Assembly (NCBI GenBank): GCA_963514095.1
Contig: OY741276.1
Coordinates: 14,210,959-14,274,958 of the forward strand
Reading direction: 5' to 3'
Length of the DNA: 64,000 nt
Origin: Eutrigla gurnardus
Taxonomy: Eukaryota; Chordata; Actinopteri; Perciformes; Triglidae
Part shown: piece after piece, positions 41,970 to 55,011 of the stretch
Numbering within the stretch: position 1 is the first letter of the stretch
Layout of the letters: each line of letters begins with the position of its first letter
Notes under the pieces: model-generated
Databases searched by the model: none
What the model saw: only the letters and a program-made list of their open reading frames with translations
Told to the model about the DNA's origin: nothing
Program-made: the position numbers and the translations under genes

Positions 41970-42680
41970 CTGTAGACAGATATAATACCAATAAATGAGT
42001 CAACTACTGGGGGAAGTCATTGATGCTACGGTTGTCATGTGCAAAACTCCTAATGACAGTAACGCTACCAACTCCTGTAATAGAGTTAAGTGCATAAAAA
42101 CATGATAATCTGCAGGCTTGCTAGCAACCCTGGCCCACATTACTGTCTTTAAAATGCTGTAAGGGGTTTAGTCTTAAAGCTAGTGAAGATATGGTATGAT
42201 AGAAAGTAAATGACCAAATGAATTGGTAGCAAAGGAGGCTGAATGACATTTCTAAATCTAGGTTACAATTTCACTAGAGAAACTGGCATGTTGAAGAGGA
42301 CCCTTGACCTCTCATCTCGAGCTGTGAATGAAAATGTGTTCTATGGGTACCCACAAGTCTCCCCTTCACATACATGCCTACTTTATACTAATCCCAAGCA
42401 GTTTTGGGCAAAAATCATGCCGTTTTTTTTCCAATGTGTTATTTTTGCCCATTCTAAAAAATGGTGTATTTGAATATTTCTGCATACCGCATGAATGGGG
42501 TATGACTGGAAAGCCGAGAATCTTGTGGATCCAATCAGCCCAATTGCATTAATGCGTGATGATGTTCATCTCCATAGTAGCCATTTCACATTAAGACCGT
42601 TTTTGAAAAACTGCCTCATAAAACTTTACAACCACAAAAAGAGACCTTGAGCATTAATTAAGGGATGGCTTTGCTATATA

Positions 42681-42735
42681 TGTAGTAGTAGTAGTAAACC
42701 TTTATTTTACCAGGCAAGAATTGCTAAGAATACAT
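42681..42735. repeat. (GTA)n plus short fish-repeat fragment
   Basis: A TAG/GTA triplet run is followed by AACCTTTATTTTACCAGGCA. The latter resembles, from memory, a 'ttatttaaccaggtaagtc' motif found in many fish repeats. Only about 35 bp match, so the assignment is tentative. Confidence 0.35.
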
Positions 42736-44887
42736 TCATATATATTGATATTAAGGGGGTCTCTTTAGTACAGAAGTCTTCGCCATCCAATCGCCAAAAA
42801 CATTGTATTCTTGCAGTAATCGCAAAAACAAGAACTTTACCAAAATTATCAAATCACATCATGGATTCGTGGATCATGCTCATCAAGGTTTTAGTGCCTA
42901 AATGTGGTGTTTTGGAGTGATTTTTGATAATTTTTTATCAATACTTGAGTAGACTTTTTAATTTCTTTTGTACCAAAGAAAACGGTACCAACCTAAAACC
43001 TGTTACAACAATGTATCATTAACTGAGCACGGGGATGGCATCACATACTTCCATCATGCTCTTCTAAGCCATTTTACATTCACACTTTTTTTCCACTTTC
43101 ACTTATTCAATTCATTTCTGATTTATGACTAGAACAACTTGACACAAGCTGCTGAGCTGCATCTCAAATTAATATTTTCCTGCCACATTTCTCAGCAGGT
43201 ATTGTTCAGACACAGAAATGAATCCCCAAAGTCCTTAAAGTAAATATGCATTCTCACTGGATAATTTGGAAGGAGCCTGGTCTCATTTTCAAGGCCACGG
43301 TGACATTGAGTTCATGGTGAACAACACATGCTCACGCAGTGGTTTAGTTCACAGCAACAATTTGTAAGTGTAAGTAATTTGAGGAATAGACCTACATGCT
43401 CACAGAATTAGTCAATCGTGTCCCCTGTGCTACCCCCTCCCTCTGCTTCCACTGCCGGCCCCTTCCTTTCCCTTAATGACAGACTAGGCAATGTCTTTGG
43501 AGAGGAAATACATTTTCATAGACATCCTTTTGATCCTTGTAATTCCTGTGTACTTTCTTCAATGTAAGGGCACTTGTTTAGAATCTGATCACAATCCCAC
43601 CTGCTCTGTAGGATTGGTAGACGCCAACCCCGACCCCATAACTATTTCACTGTGCGATTAGTAGAGATTAGTGGGGTCAGTTCAGTGCTTAGGACTTTTC
43701 CCGACAGGCTAATTTCAGGGCAATAGTCTTAAGCAGCCATTCCCCTGTCAAAAATGTTTTTTTCTCAACCCCAAACTTATTATGTGGTGATGTACTGGAG
43801 GTGCGACAAAAACGTCTGTAAACACCTTCAGTACTCCTCATCTGGAAATGGTCAACCCTCCTACAATCACGTCTACAACCTTTCTGAGAAAAGATAATAT
43901 TTTGCTTTTATGGGAAATTTCTCATTATTTTACTATTCAGTCCATGAAAAAAAAGTTCTTTATAAGGTTAGGAATGACTGCCAGATGACAGCTTCTGCTG
44001 TCACCCACTGTCAATTGATACTGACACATTCGCTCAACACCACCATGCCATGATATGCTAGTCACATCCTCCATGTTACTCATGCTCCTCAGGACATCTT
44101 GCTCCCCTTGTGACAACTGGAATCCATCCTAACTGACTGAACACAAGTTGACCACAGTTGCTGATCTCCTTTAATGAGGAATCTACACATTTCGAGCCAA
44201 GAGAGAGGGATTTTTTTTTTTTTTACTCAAAAGACAGATGTGGAGTCAGTACGGAGGTAGTATTGTTCTTTGTACTTTAAAATGAAAAAAATATATATCA
44301 GACTAATCTTGAAAAATTGCCCACTCAAAATCTGATGAATACTGAACTGTGTACTCTGTAGATGTTTTCCCTATTAGTAAGGCCGGGTGGAGGTGGGAGC
44401 ATGCACATTAATAAGTCCCTTTTCTATCTCAAATACACCGCAGTATTGACTGTTTCCAGTTTTAAATCTAAGGAATCTTATAAAAATATTTTAAAACTTA
44501 TCTTGTTAACTGCTCTAATACTTTGATTACACTTCATCATCAGCGGAATGCGGTCCTTTTCACAACATGTTTTCCATTAAACCATTTAAAATGCTCTACA
44601 TGATCACCGCACTTATCAGCGCCGCATGGACACAACTACAAAGGGTCCTATCACATTGCATTTAAAAGTACACGCATTCGCTTTTAGACGGTTGTACTTT
44701 CTCTGGTTAAAAATGATTCTCCTTTATCTGGTGAGGTTACTTCTTTTGCAATCTTGTGAACTGCTGTTTTGTTGTTGTTGCTCATAGGCAGGTAACTGCC
44801 AAGAAGTGACGAACTGTGAGGCTGGCAAATGTTTAAACCTCACGAAGTGCTCTCGATGACATTTACCTCCCTTTCCTCATGCTCTGC

Positions 44888-44908
44888 CTCCCTCCCTCCC
44901 TCCCTCTC
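44888..44908. repeat. (CTCC)n tetranucleotide repeat
   Basis: About five units of CTCC/CCCT within a pyrimidine-rich stretch that continues to about 44930. Confidence 0.85.
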
Positions 44909-46255
44909 TTCTTTCCTCCCCCACTCTTTCTGCTCACACCTATCACTGGAGTGGAAAGCTATCAGACAAAGTGGCACTTGAGAGATTGACGAGGAAGTTT
45001 CTCTCCTCTTTGCCTGGAAATGGTGGAATGTCCCGTCATGTCTCGTTGGATCTTGTTGGCAACTTCTGCCACCTATTGGCCTGAGAGGAGGATTTCCAAA
45101 CATGACATCATGATTCTTGGGGGCTGCTGGCAGCCCTACTACATATCATTAATCAAATAAGTGCAATGAGTAAGACCTCATTCCTTGCTCCTTTTTCCAC
45201 CATTCATTTTAATGTTGTGCCATTTAATGCCTTTGTATTTATATTTTAAATATAGTTTGTAATTCAATTAATGATATATTAAAAAAAGAAACGTGTTTTA
45301 ATACTTTTCACTGAGATTTCACTGAGACGTTACACTGAGACGTTATTATCCAAAGGTCAACATTAGCCCCTCTTACATTGCCATTTCATTGCGGGAGTAT
45401 CACTCCTTTTTTCCGCACCGTCGTCATTGTAAAAGGTCAGAATCGTTGCGCCTCTGAGACGGCAACGAAGGTAGTCACAGAGCGAAACGAGGAGTGCAGC
45501 AACTTGCTTGTGGTTGCAGAGTAGTGTAAATATGCAATACCAGCCAAAGTTCCCCTTTCATTTGTTGTTTTGGTGCGCTTGAGCTAATCGGATTTCCGAC
45601 GCTCATTAAACACATCACAGCCATCGGCGCTGTTATGTTACACATCACAGCCTTTCTGGTTCTGCAAAGCCAGGATGCTTTGTAAAAGGAGACACTATCG
45701 TGTTGTTACGCTGCACACCAATGCTCGGTGCGATTGCGGCATATCAAGGGCTCTCTTTTCTGTGATTACGGCGGAATCTCTGTGTAAAAACACAGAGTGC
45801 CAAATGATAGGCATGTCAGTTAAAGTCACGTTGGCTAATGACTCTGCTTCATCACTTGTTGCCTCATTCATTCATTAAATGGGTTTTGACTACAAGAATT
45901 AGATAATGAATACCTCTAGCAAAATCAATTACCTAACTCAATCATGAACTAAGTTTGGGAAATTACCTAAACACACAATCGGAGAAAAATTAATTAACAC
46001 CTCATAATCAAGTCATTAAAAAGATATCACAAAGTACGGTCCAATCTACTGACAAGTTTGGTTGGATGCACCTGAAAGAAGAACCCACAAATTAATGCTT
46101 TGAAGATTTGCAATTAAACATTTTTCTTGTTTTTGTCTAAACCTCTCGTATCTGCTTCTTACTCATGTTACATCCTTTTGCTTTACCTAGACTTGATACA
46201 TTACAGCTGTTGAATGCATTGGTGCAGCGACCAACAAAGCTAGCTACCATGTGAG

Positions 46256-46284
46256 TCATGGAAAAAGGGCAACTTTTTCCATGA
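46256..46284. repeat. perfect 12-bp inverted repeat (hairpin)
   Basis: The arms TCATGGAAAAAG and CTTTTTCCATGA are separated by a 5-nt loop. The AT-rich sequence just downstream (46300-46470) vaguely resembles fish MITE sequence, so the hairpin may be an element end. Confidence 0.7.
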
Positions 46285-46991
46285 CAAACATATCTTATAA
46301 AATGGATAGTTCCGGTCCTTGATTATGATTGGCTGAGCTTCGTTCAAACCTGTTGTTAAACACTCTATAAACCAAAAGTGAGACTAATTATTTTCTCAAG
46401 TAAGTCTTTGCATTTAAGTCCTTAGTCCATTCTCAAATCAAGAACGACAAGTCCCAAGTCAAGGTCCTGGTGGTCTAAGCATGGATACATCGAGACAAAG
46501 GAGACAAAGTTACTGAGACAGGATTTGAAAAAGTGGAAAAAATGAAGCCGGGCCCATTTAACAGACTGTGGTCCGTGGGTTGTTTTCAGACCTAATCATC
46601 TGCCTGGACGAGAACAGACAGGACTATACTATGCTGTCATTCAATTAATGCACAAAAACCCACAAAGATGCTGGAGAAAGAAACAAAGAGAGCCTCGAGG
46701 GATTCATGTCTGAGTGCCCAGGGACAAATACCTGTCGTTGCTGCCGACAGACTACACCAACGCAATATGGTAAATTAAAGATGTAACTTTAGCTAGCTTA
46801 CCTGCTTTTATTCATAGGCTATTATGCTCACCTCTCTCTGGTTATGTTGTCAGTTGTTAGTGGTATCACCAAGCTACACTGTCTCAAAAATTATACCAGT
46901 GGCAAGTGATGAGAGCCAGGTCATAAAGACACAGGTCATAAATTGGAATGGTCCAGGCAATCTTAATGGCTTCCAAACTACAAGGAGAGGA

Positions 46992-47275
46992 GAAGGGTTG
47001 TCAAAAAAAATCGATACTCAATAAATAATCAATACTAAAAATTAGTATCAGATTCAATGCGAACTTGCAAAGGTATCGATACTTTTGCCGTCAACAGTCC
47101 TGTCTCCGCCAGTTGATGCGTAACTTCCCAGAGCAGTGCTGCAGACAGACTAGTTCCGTCCGTCTCTAGCAGCTGAGCTCATGAACGTTAGTTCACATTA
47201 CATTGCTGCTGGAGGGCCTTCGCTTCCAGTTTTAGTAGAAAATTAACATAGCAAAAGTGCCGTTTGGAAGTATTT
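46992..47275 (+). mobile_element. hAT-like MITE fragment (tentative)
   Basis: The block opens GAAGGGTTGTCAAAAAAAAT followed by CGATACTC, and further on has AGGTATCGATACTTTTGCCG. Repeated 'tatcgatact' motifs behind a 'gggttgtcaaaa' end are typical, from memory, of fish hAT-derived MITEs. Only the left end looks genuine. The right end was not located and may be cut by the adjoining element. Confidence 0.4.
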
Positions 47276-47319
47276 ATGCTGCGTTCTATTATTCTATCCG
47301 AGTCGGAGTTCCGACTAAA

Positions 47320-47857
47320 GCTACGTGTCCACAGGGGCGTTTTTAAATGCTAGTTGACGCGCCGCTTGCTACTTGCACGCTAGTGGGCTGCCACTAGAGG
47401 ATGATTGACAGGCACTCTCCTTGCTACAACCACTTCATGGCTGCACCTGATTGGACGAATGCTTTCACTGGTGGCCTGTCTGCTCCCGGATTTCAAATCC
47501 CAACATGGCGGCTCGTTTGGAAACGTTCTCTTATTTTACGAAAATAGTTCACTGAAATGTGTTTCTGAAAACATTTTAAGCGAGAAATAAGCTATGCAGT
47601 TGCTGAATCTGTCTTTATTTTAGATCGACAACATTCAGTTTAAAAGATTTTCGTGAGAGTTGGCGAGGCGGCGAGTCGAGCCGGCGCTTCTGATTTGCAT
47701 AAAGTAGACTCGACCTTAACTTTATGCAAATGAGGAGCGGGCAACTCAACGCGCCGCCTCTGGAAATTCACCGCAACGCTATCAGAATGCATTGCACAGC
47801 TTTTCACATAGACAATGAATGGGAAGCGGGGAAACACCGCTGCATGTGGACACGTAC
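47320..47857. mobile_element. MITE with palindromic core and octamer motifs
   Basis: The terminal inverted repeat TACGTGTCCACA (47322-47333) matches exactly the reverse complement at 47845-47856. The interior carries the GC-rich fish-MITE-like features ACAACCACTTCATGGCTGC, CAACATGGCGGCTCGTTT and AATGAATGGGAAGCGGGG. In the middle, ATTTGCATAAAGT (47693-47705) and its exact complement (47719-47731) form a stem with a 13-nt loop. There is no transposase. I recall closely similar elements from other fish genomes but cannot name the superfamily, and no clear target duplication is visible. Sequence on both sides (about 47281-47319 and 47858-48068) may belong to an enclosing element. Confidence 0.65.
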
Positions 47858-50800
47858 CTATAGAGACAGAACGTTGCCTAGCGGCACACACCAACACGCC
47901 CCCTTTAAGCCGAGCAAGAGTTCCGATACGGAATCCAACATGGCTGCGCCCTGTGTGAGCTGTTATGAACTGTTTTCATTGGTTTTGGACCACTTTGGTC
48001 GTAATGACGATATCCATCACTCATATTACTGCAAAACCTTACTGCTTCCGTATCACTGTATACGGGTATGGGAATCGGTTTTGTTGTGAGTGCAATATTG
48101 AAACAAAGACTTGTTTCAAAAGGGGTGTTGCTAAACGTGGCATTGCATTGCGAACAGAAGATAAACAAAAACATGAAATAAAGTGAAATTGTAGAAGTTC
48201 AAATGGCTTCGTTTCGATAAGGTGGCATCCAAGTTTTTCTCAGAGAATAAAAGAACGCACCGTTAGCATACGAGGCTAATGACCGGGGAAAGGCTAGGGA
48301 TGTCAACATGGCGATATGCTAGCAATGCTAAAGTAGTAGCGCAGAAGCGAACTCGTAGCACAACAAACATGGTGAAGTGTCTTAAAGACCGACAACCTGG
48401 TTTCTATGGGGACTTTAGAGAGGTAGTAAAGCTCCCGTTTCAACAAGATTTAAGTTTTAAACAGTTAAATCTGTTAGGTTATCATAACGCTAGCGGTTTA
48501 CAGCTAATAAAAACCAGCTACGTAATGACGGAGCTAGGCAGCTAACACTATCAGTCCTGCCCATCTGTGTGTCTGAAAAGTCAACCAGCTACTAGACAGA
48601 ACCAGTAGCAGCCTGCTCTACCAACTCTATTTGATCAGCAAAGATAATATGGTGCCACCAAGTCACCAGAAACACAGGAGTGTGTTTATCTTTTGAAACC
48701 TTGCCAGGGATATGTATGGGCAGTTTTACAACAGTTCTGCGTTGAGCCTAACAACGCAACGTAGCTTATTGTTTATTGAGGCAGCATTACAAAATTGTCT
48801 ACTGAGGCTACCCTTGGCCAAGAATTATCATTTGCTTTACCATGATGGATTTAATCCCTGTTTAAGTTCAGCAATGGGGTATCCTTTAGTTTTGAGGGAA
48901 TCGGCCTAAAATGTTATGTTTGCCACAAGATGGCCAGATTGGTAATTGGTTATCCTTCAAATTAAACCTCACCACAGCTCCCCTGAAACTATCTAAGATA
49001 GATATATTCAGGTTGAAGCATACACTCAGAAAAAGGCCACAGGAATAATGTGATTTAGTATGACTTGAAGACTCGAGACCATATATTCCGTTATGCATTC
49101 TACGTAAGAAAACACAGTAATGAATGCTATGATTCCAACATTTCTGACAATATTACACTGAGGTGTATCATTGTGTAACGTCAGAGAGTAACCCTATCTA
49201 TGGATCAAATGGATAGAAATGGAATCTTAGGAAAACGCCTCACCCAAGCCCACCCAACCCTCACTCGCTGATTCAACACCACGCAAGAGTCTTTCAACCC
49301 TCTGTTTCAAATGAAGATGAGCCGAAACAAGAAGTGTTATTCAACCTACTGCTCACAACATATGGATATGTATCATGTCGGCATGGTTTGAGGTCATGAA
49401 TCTTAATGATTGTAGATCAGATTGTAGATTCATGTCAAGTAAAGCCTCTGGCTGTAGTTTGTGTCAATTATCAAACTAGCAATTCGATTCGATTCTGTAA
49501 ACCACGATTCGATTCTTGTAACTTGTAACCAAAATTCTATATCCATGAAATAAACATGCGATAATGCGAGTGAGACTATCTGTATTCTTCTGAAAGGTGA
49601 AAAAATAACATATTTATTCTATAAAAAAGTAGTCCTGCATAATATTTTATGCTGAATACAAAAATGTAATTAAACATTGCTCAGTTATTTTTTTTAACAT
49701 TTTCAGTAGACTACATGCTGGCAGGGGAGAGAGTGTCTTAAACGTATTAAAACATTATTCGTCAATAAAAAACAAGAAGTGAGCTCAGTAGCACATGCTT
49801 ACTATGATAATATACAGTATAATATATCAACCTGCAGTGTCACGATTTGTCTCACACAGACTAAAGAACACTTTAAAAATTAATTATAATATAAATGCTA
49901 GCGGAACAGAAGCTTGTGGGGAAGGACAGGCTGTTAAAATCAAGACTATATAGATGTGGTGGATTTGAGTAGCTCTATTTAGCCAAAGTCCGATTTTTGT
50001 TAGGGTTCAGGGACAGAAAGTAAAGCTCAAAGCATTGAGAATAGTAAAACGATTGTCTGGAAGTCATGATAATGCAGGGATTAGGGAAGAATAGGAAAGG
50101 CAGATGTCTAACTGGTACAAACACAAGTGGCGATGATATTCAGGGGATCAGGTTGCTTTTCTCTTTCGTGTGTCTAAAAATGAATTCAAACTTTGAGGTA
50201 ACTGCCAGTAAAACATAAGCAAACAATTACACTGCAGAAATTAAAAGCAGATAAACAAGTCTTCTGAATTCAGATTTTCTCACAATTGTATTTAATGACT
50301 GGAGTTTCTGAAGTCGTCTGCAAATTCAAACAGCTTGCGATGGTACATAGTTGAAACCTACTACCCTATATTTCCATCTGGTCTAAATCAGGCTACTGTT
50401 GAGGCTTCTTCTGTTTGTTGTGTGTATTGATGCAGGTATGGATTCAGATTCGGCTTGAACAGCACTTTCCCATACATCCCATATACACACATTTATGCTT
50501 TTTGCCAGCTTTTTTACCTAGAACAAAATGCAAGCATGTTGCTAATCAGGTTTTTTTTTTTTTTACTCTTGAAAGTTGAAACACTGAAAGCAATCCTCTT
50601 TGAAGTCTCCCTAATAAAAAACAGACTCTTTCTTTCTCTGAACAAAACAGCTACAATACGTTGATGGGAGGGATCGCTGGGACTAGCAAGGGAGGCCTCG
50701 AGCAATAAAGTTTTCTTACTTCATTGGGGGAATGAGCTGGAGCGAGGTGGGAAACACTTCAGCTGTTGATACAGCCATCAACCTGCAGTCTCAGCAGCGT

Positions 50801-51749
50801 CTGTTTTTAAGTAACCAGTTCCTGTGAGGCCTCATCTCAAACATGCATCAGTCCTTCTCATTCATGTACAGAAATGACTGATCTGGATTGTGGAAATGTG
50901 GCGCCTCTTTATTATTGGAGATCAATAAGTTGTGTTACTGCATGTAAATAATTGGGCCACTCTGTGCCCCTCCTTTCCATTAAGTGAGCCATTTTCATCG
51001 TGCGCCGCTGGGACTGACAAGGACGTTTGTAGTCGTGGACGAGTATTGTGACCGGTTGAAAGTAATGATTAATTATGGCAACCTTTCTATTTATATTCCA
51101 AGCCACATACAGGCTGCTGTGCCCATACAATAATATCAAGTGCACATGTTTATGTCCTCATTCTCATTGCACACTTCACCTAGCGCTTTGAAAATTGCAT
51201 TGTTAAAATAGAATGCATAATACGCCTTCATGACATAAAAGGATTGTCCCCTATAGTTTATATGATGCACCATTCGCCTACTCACAACAACAACAAAAAA
51301 CCCAACATCAAATGTGTAATATTCTTGAAGCAAGCTTCAAATGGAGATCAATTACACCTCTGTCCTCAGAACCCCAAAAATCCAGGCTTCTGCGACTGCC
51401 AGCATCTGCTTTAAACTAAATGGCAAATTATTTCTGCTTATATCTTTTACCAATGCAAAGGAAAAGTTTCCCGATTGCGTGGAGTAACACACACTGTGGT
51501 CCTATTTGATAGTAATAAAAACCACATTGGGTCTGCCATGACCACAATGAAGTTTTGATCTGAGACGTGCTCACATACTTCCATTGCCGGTTGGTGGTCA
51601 CAGACAACTGGTAAATGTTCTGCGATGCATCATGCTGGTCTTCCCACATGTTCTCTGATGGACTAGTAGTGGATGATAGGATGGGCTCCACATAATTTCA
51701 AAATTAAAATCGACACCAATCTATCCCATTTTCACATATCCATCCATAG

Positions 51750-52020
51750 TCTCATATGCACCAGGTGGCAACCTCCAGTTCTGCGAAGTGAAGTCACGGC
51801 ACAAGTGCCTTAAACTTCTACCATTATTTCTATTAGCCAGCAGGGGCGACTCCTCTGGGCGCAAAATTAAGTCTGATAGAATAGAAGTCTATGAGAAAAT
51901 TACTCTATTTCTCATTTGAGTTATTACCTATTAAACATTGTGAACATGAGTTTATGGTCTCAATCACTAGTTTCAAGTCTTCTTCAATACAGCATGATGT
52001 TCATTTAGTAAATACAAATA
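51750..52020 (+). repeat. common fish interspersed repeat (SINE-like or MITE-like)
   Basis: The block begins with AGTCTCATATGCACCAGGTGG, adjusted by a few bases, and includes AGTGCCTTAAACTTCTACC, ATAGAAGTCTATGAG, TTATGGTCTCAATCACTAGT and CAGCATGATGTTCATTTAGT. I recognise this string of motifs from memory as a repeat seen in many percomorph genes. It has no coding capacity, and the ends are approximate. Confidence 0.55.
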
Positions 52021-52293
52021 AAGCATTTAAACATTTTCCTATAAAGATACCCAAACTGCAGTAATACAAAAATATATTCCAAAGCCTGGTGACAAATACT
52101 GCTCCAACACAAACATTACATTTGCTAATATCTACCGCTGTAATTCAATTCGACAGCAACGAGCGGGGCTTATTAGGACCGCTTCCTCATCAGCTGTCAT
52201 TGCGTGGCATGAATGCACACTGTGAAATGGCCCGTCTAGACTTGACGTCATGTCAATGTCCACACGTATACGCACACACACATTCGCACACTC

Positions 52294-52318
52294 CCACACA
52301 CACACACACACACACACA
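52294..52318. repeat. (CA)n microsatellite
   Basis: A CA tract of about 25 bp, preceded by imperfect CA-rich sequence from 52270. Confidence 0.9.
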
Positions 52319-52604
52319 TTTAATAGATTCTTCCCTGTGTCCCCAGAGGTGCCCTTCCCACCTAATCCCCATACCTGGCACCAGCTGGGAAGCGAAAGCC
52401 TGCCAGACTTAAGATCTGCGAATGCAAAATTCTCAATGTTGAAACTGAAAAGATTAAATTAGATATTATTCTGATTAGTGCAAAGAACAGTCGTTTTACA
52501 ATGTTGCTGTCAGATTATTAAATAAATAGTGTGTCCATCTCTTCATGCTTGCAATCTTAGAATGAAAATGCACAGTTCTGTCTGTGTATCTATTTGATTT
52601 GATC

Positions 52605-52673
52605 TTCCATAGCCACTTATCACGATATAAGACTGACACTGTCAATCTTATATTGTGATAAGTAGCTATGGAA
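52605..52673. repeat. 34-bp near-perfect inverted repeat (hairpin)
   Basis: The arms at 52605-52638 and 52640-52673 pair over 34 bp with three or four mismatches and a loop of about one nucleotide, starting from TTCCATAGCCACTTATCAC. It lies in ordinary AT-rich intron sequence. It may be a palindromic MITE or a foldback remnant. The tight loop argues against a classical miRNA precursor. Confidence 0.85.
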
Positions 52674-53308
52674 CAGAACAAGATGATTTTCCACCTTCTT
52701 CCACCTGCCTGACTTATATTTCTCAACTACCCTCTACCATACTTCCAAATCAAGGTTGAAAAATTCTAATTTCATCAGTGATATGTGAATGTTTTTTTTC
52801 TTTTTTATGAGCATTTGAACTCAAGGCTTTGACAGAGGACAAACTTGACTGATAGACCACACAGTTTGTCCTTTAGCGTGGGAAGTAGAACCCAAAGAAC
52901 AGAAAAGCTATGGTTGCTGTTCATAAGAAAGAGAACAACTGAAAACAAGACAGCAGGGACCTCAATAACAAATGCATGAGACGGACGTATAGCCTGGTCT
53001 GAATCATTACAGGCACCATACATCAGGGTTGCCTGCACATAAGCTGCTTTGTGCCTCTGGTTTTAAGGGCAGCTTGCGCTTATGACAATCTGGTCCAGTG
53101 CACTCGAGGCAGGAGAGTTAAAAATGCATTACAGGTCTTAGCAACTATGCAAGTCACAGTCAACTATGCTTACGCAGGTTTATAACCAACCATATTTTAA
53201 CAACATAGCGGAGACCTGGCTCCAAAGACAACGCCAAGTGCCATGTTAGGGTCACTCTCTGTTCTTTGCTGTGTGCAAGATTTATCTGAATGCCAAAGGT
53301 TTTGACCA

Positions 53309-53721
53309 TTAAGGGACATTTCAGTCAAAAATGCATATCTTCCTACTCTACAATATACTGTATATACAACAAAATTGGCTTGTGGAGCTCAATGTGCCAA
53401 AAAGTACCTTATTTTGAGCATTTTCATGTAAGAAGTATTTTCTTTCAACCATAGTTACATGAAACTGCCCATGGCAAGGTCTGTGGATAACCTTGCGTAA
53501 CCAGGTCATGATTTATGGGAAAGGATATCGCTGTTGAGTTTTAAGTGGGTTTTTGTTTGGTGCTTTGAGCAAACTGAGTGTCTTCCAGTCCAATTATATT
53601 GGAGAGAAGGCAGACATCTCCACGGCCGATATCTTCAAAACTGGACAAATCACTGCAAAAAAAATAAAAAAATAAGAGGAAAATATGTTTGTTTTATATT
53701 GGGGCTGAACTGTCCCTTTAA
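53309..53721. mobile_element. MITE with AGGGACA-type terminal inverted repeats
   Basis: The left end TTAAGGGACATTTCAG (53309-53324) and the right end CTGAACTGTCCCTTTAA (53705-53721) are near-complementary. Interior phrases such as AAAAGTACCTTATTTTGAGC, GCTTTGAGCAAACTGAG and AGAAGGCAGACATCTCCACG match my memory of a widespread fish element. The TTAA at both outer edges would fit a piggyBac-type target site, but one end has an extra A, so this is uncertain. It contains no transposase. Confidence 0.55.
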
Positions 53722-54910
53722 CTCTTGCCTGTTTCCCATGTGCCTTACAACCACTTTAGTCTGCCAGATGAAATGGGTTGAGCAATAAATAATCAGGCTT
53801 GCCCTGCCAAGCAAACAGCAAGGCTAGAATAACTGCATAGAAAAAGTGTGAGGCTTGGGCTTTTGTGAAGCGGGATTTCATGTGTTTTAAACTCTACCAA
53901 AAAGAGCTTCCGACCTCGGGCACTTAAGGTCACATGAGTAGAGCAACATTTCTTACTGTAAAAAAAGAGAATACCTCATTGACATTATTCAATGGGCTTT
54001 CCGGTGGGAGAGGAAATACATGGGAAGTGCTTCACTTCTTCACGTTCCTCAACGAGGGCTTCTTCCCCTTGATATAGTGAAGGCTGAGTGAAGTGAACAA
54101 GCCACAAAGGTATTGTGTAAAACAAGATTTTTGGGGGCAGAGGGGATCGGGAGTACTTACATCTGTGCGTCACATCTTGTATCACTTTCCTACAACATTG
54201 ACGGAGTGCAAAATACAAGAACTGAACCACACATGTTTGCTTGTTTTAAAGCCATGGGGAGGGGGAGGGAAAAAATAAAACACTGACAGTAATGGGAAGC
54301 GTTGAGGAAGTTACAAACAGTGCAGAGAGGGGCTGCTTTAATCAGAAAACGATCTCAAAGGCTCATTATGAAACTGACTGGTGGAACATTACACACTGAA
54401 TCTCTTCACATTTACGTCATTTACATTTTGTAACGAGAATATTACGACTTCGTTCAGCCAAACCAAAAGAGGGTCACATATCAACATTTCACCTCAGAGA
54501 CGGAAACCAAATTCCAATACTGCGCTCCAAATAAAAAGTAGAAGCGTCAAAACATCATGTGCTTGTTTTTACCCCGTCAAGCCCATCTATAACGGATGGC
54601 ACCGCATGGCATCGCTCAAATTCTTGTGCTCTGTGTATTTACAAGAAAAGGAGCCGGGGAGTGAGGGTCCAAGCAGGGGGGGCCGAACAAAAAGAGAGAA
54701 CAGATTTCATCATCCTTTTGCTGCGGTGGCAGGCAATACTAACTTATCTAAATCAAACGTGTCATCTGTGGGACCAGTGTTTTTCCAACCACAATAATGT
54801 CCCACCAGACTGGCTTTGAACCAATCCAGAAAAAAACTCTTTTGAAACCCCTCTAATGTGCTCTGTCCAAATTTGGTAGCACCCTCGTTGGTGGTCCTCC
54901 AGTGCCTCTT

Positions 54911-54911
54911 T

Positions 54912-54965
<54 letters not shown>

Positions 54966-54969
54966 TTGT

Positions 54970-55011
<42 letters not shown>

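Noticed and set aside
46290..46470. Possible MITE (GATTATGATTGGCTGAGC and 'CAAGTC' repeats)
   Set aside because: Only a loose memory of similar sequence, and no inverted ends could be found.
48279..48545. 88-residue plus-strand open frame in the MITE cluster flank
   Set aside because: No family resemblance; the surrounding sequence looks like transposon debris.
49482..49545. Repeated CGATTCGATTC motifs
   Set aside because: They resemble ends of some fish DNA elements, but the match is too short to support a call.
52243..52250. TGACGTCA, a perfect cyclic-AMP response element
   Set aside because: An 8-bp motif can occur by chance in a window of this size, and nothing around it marks a promoter.
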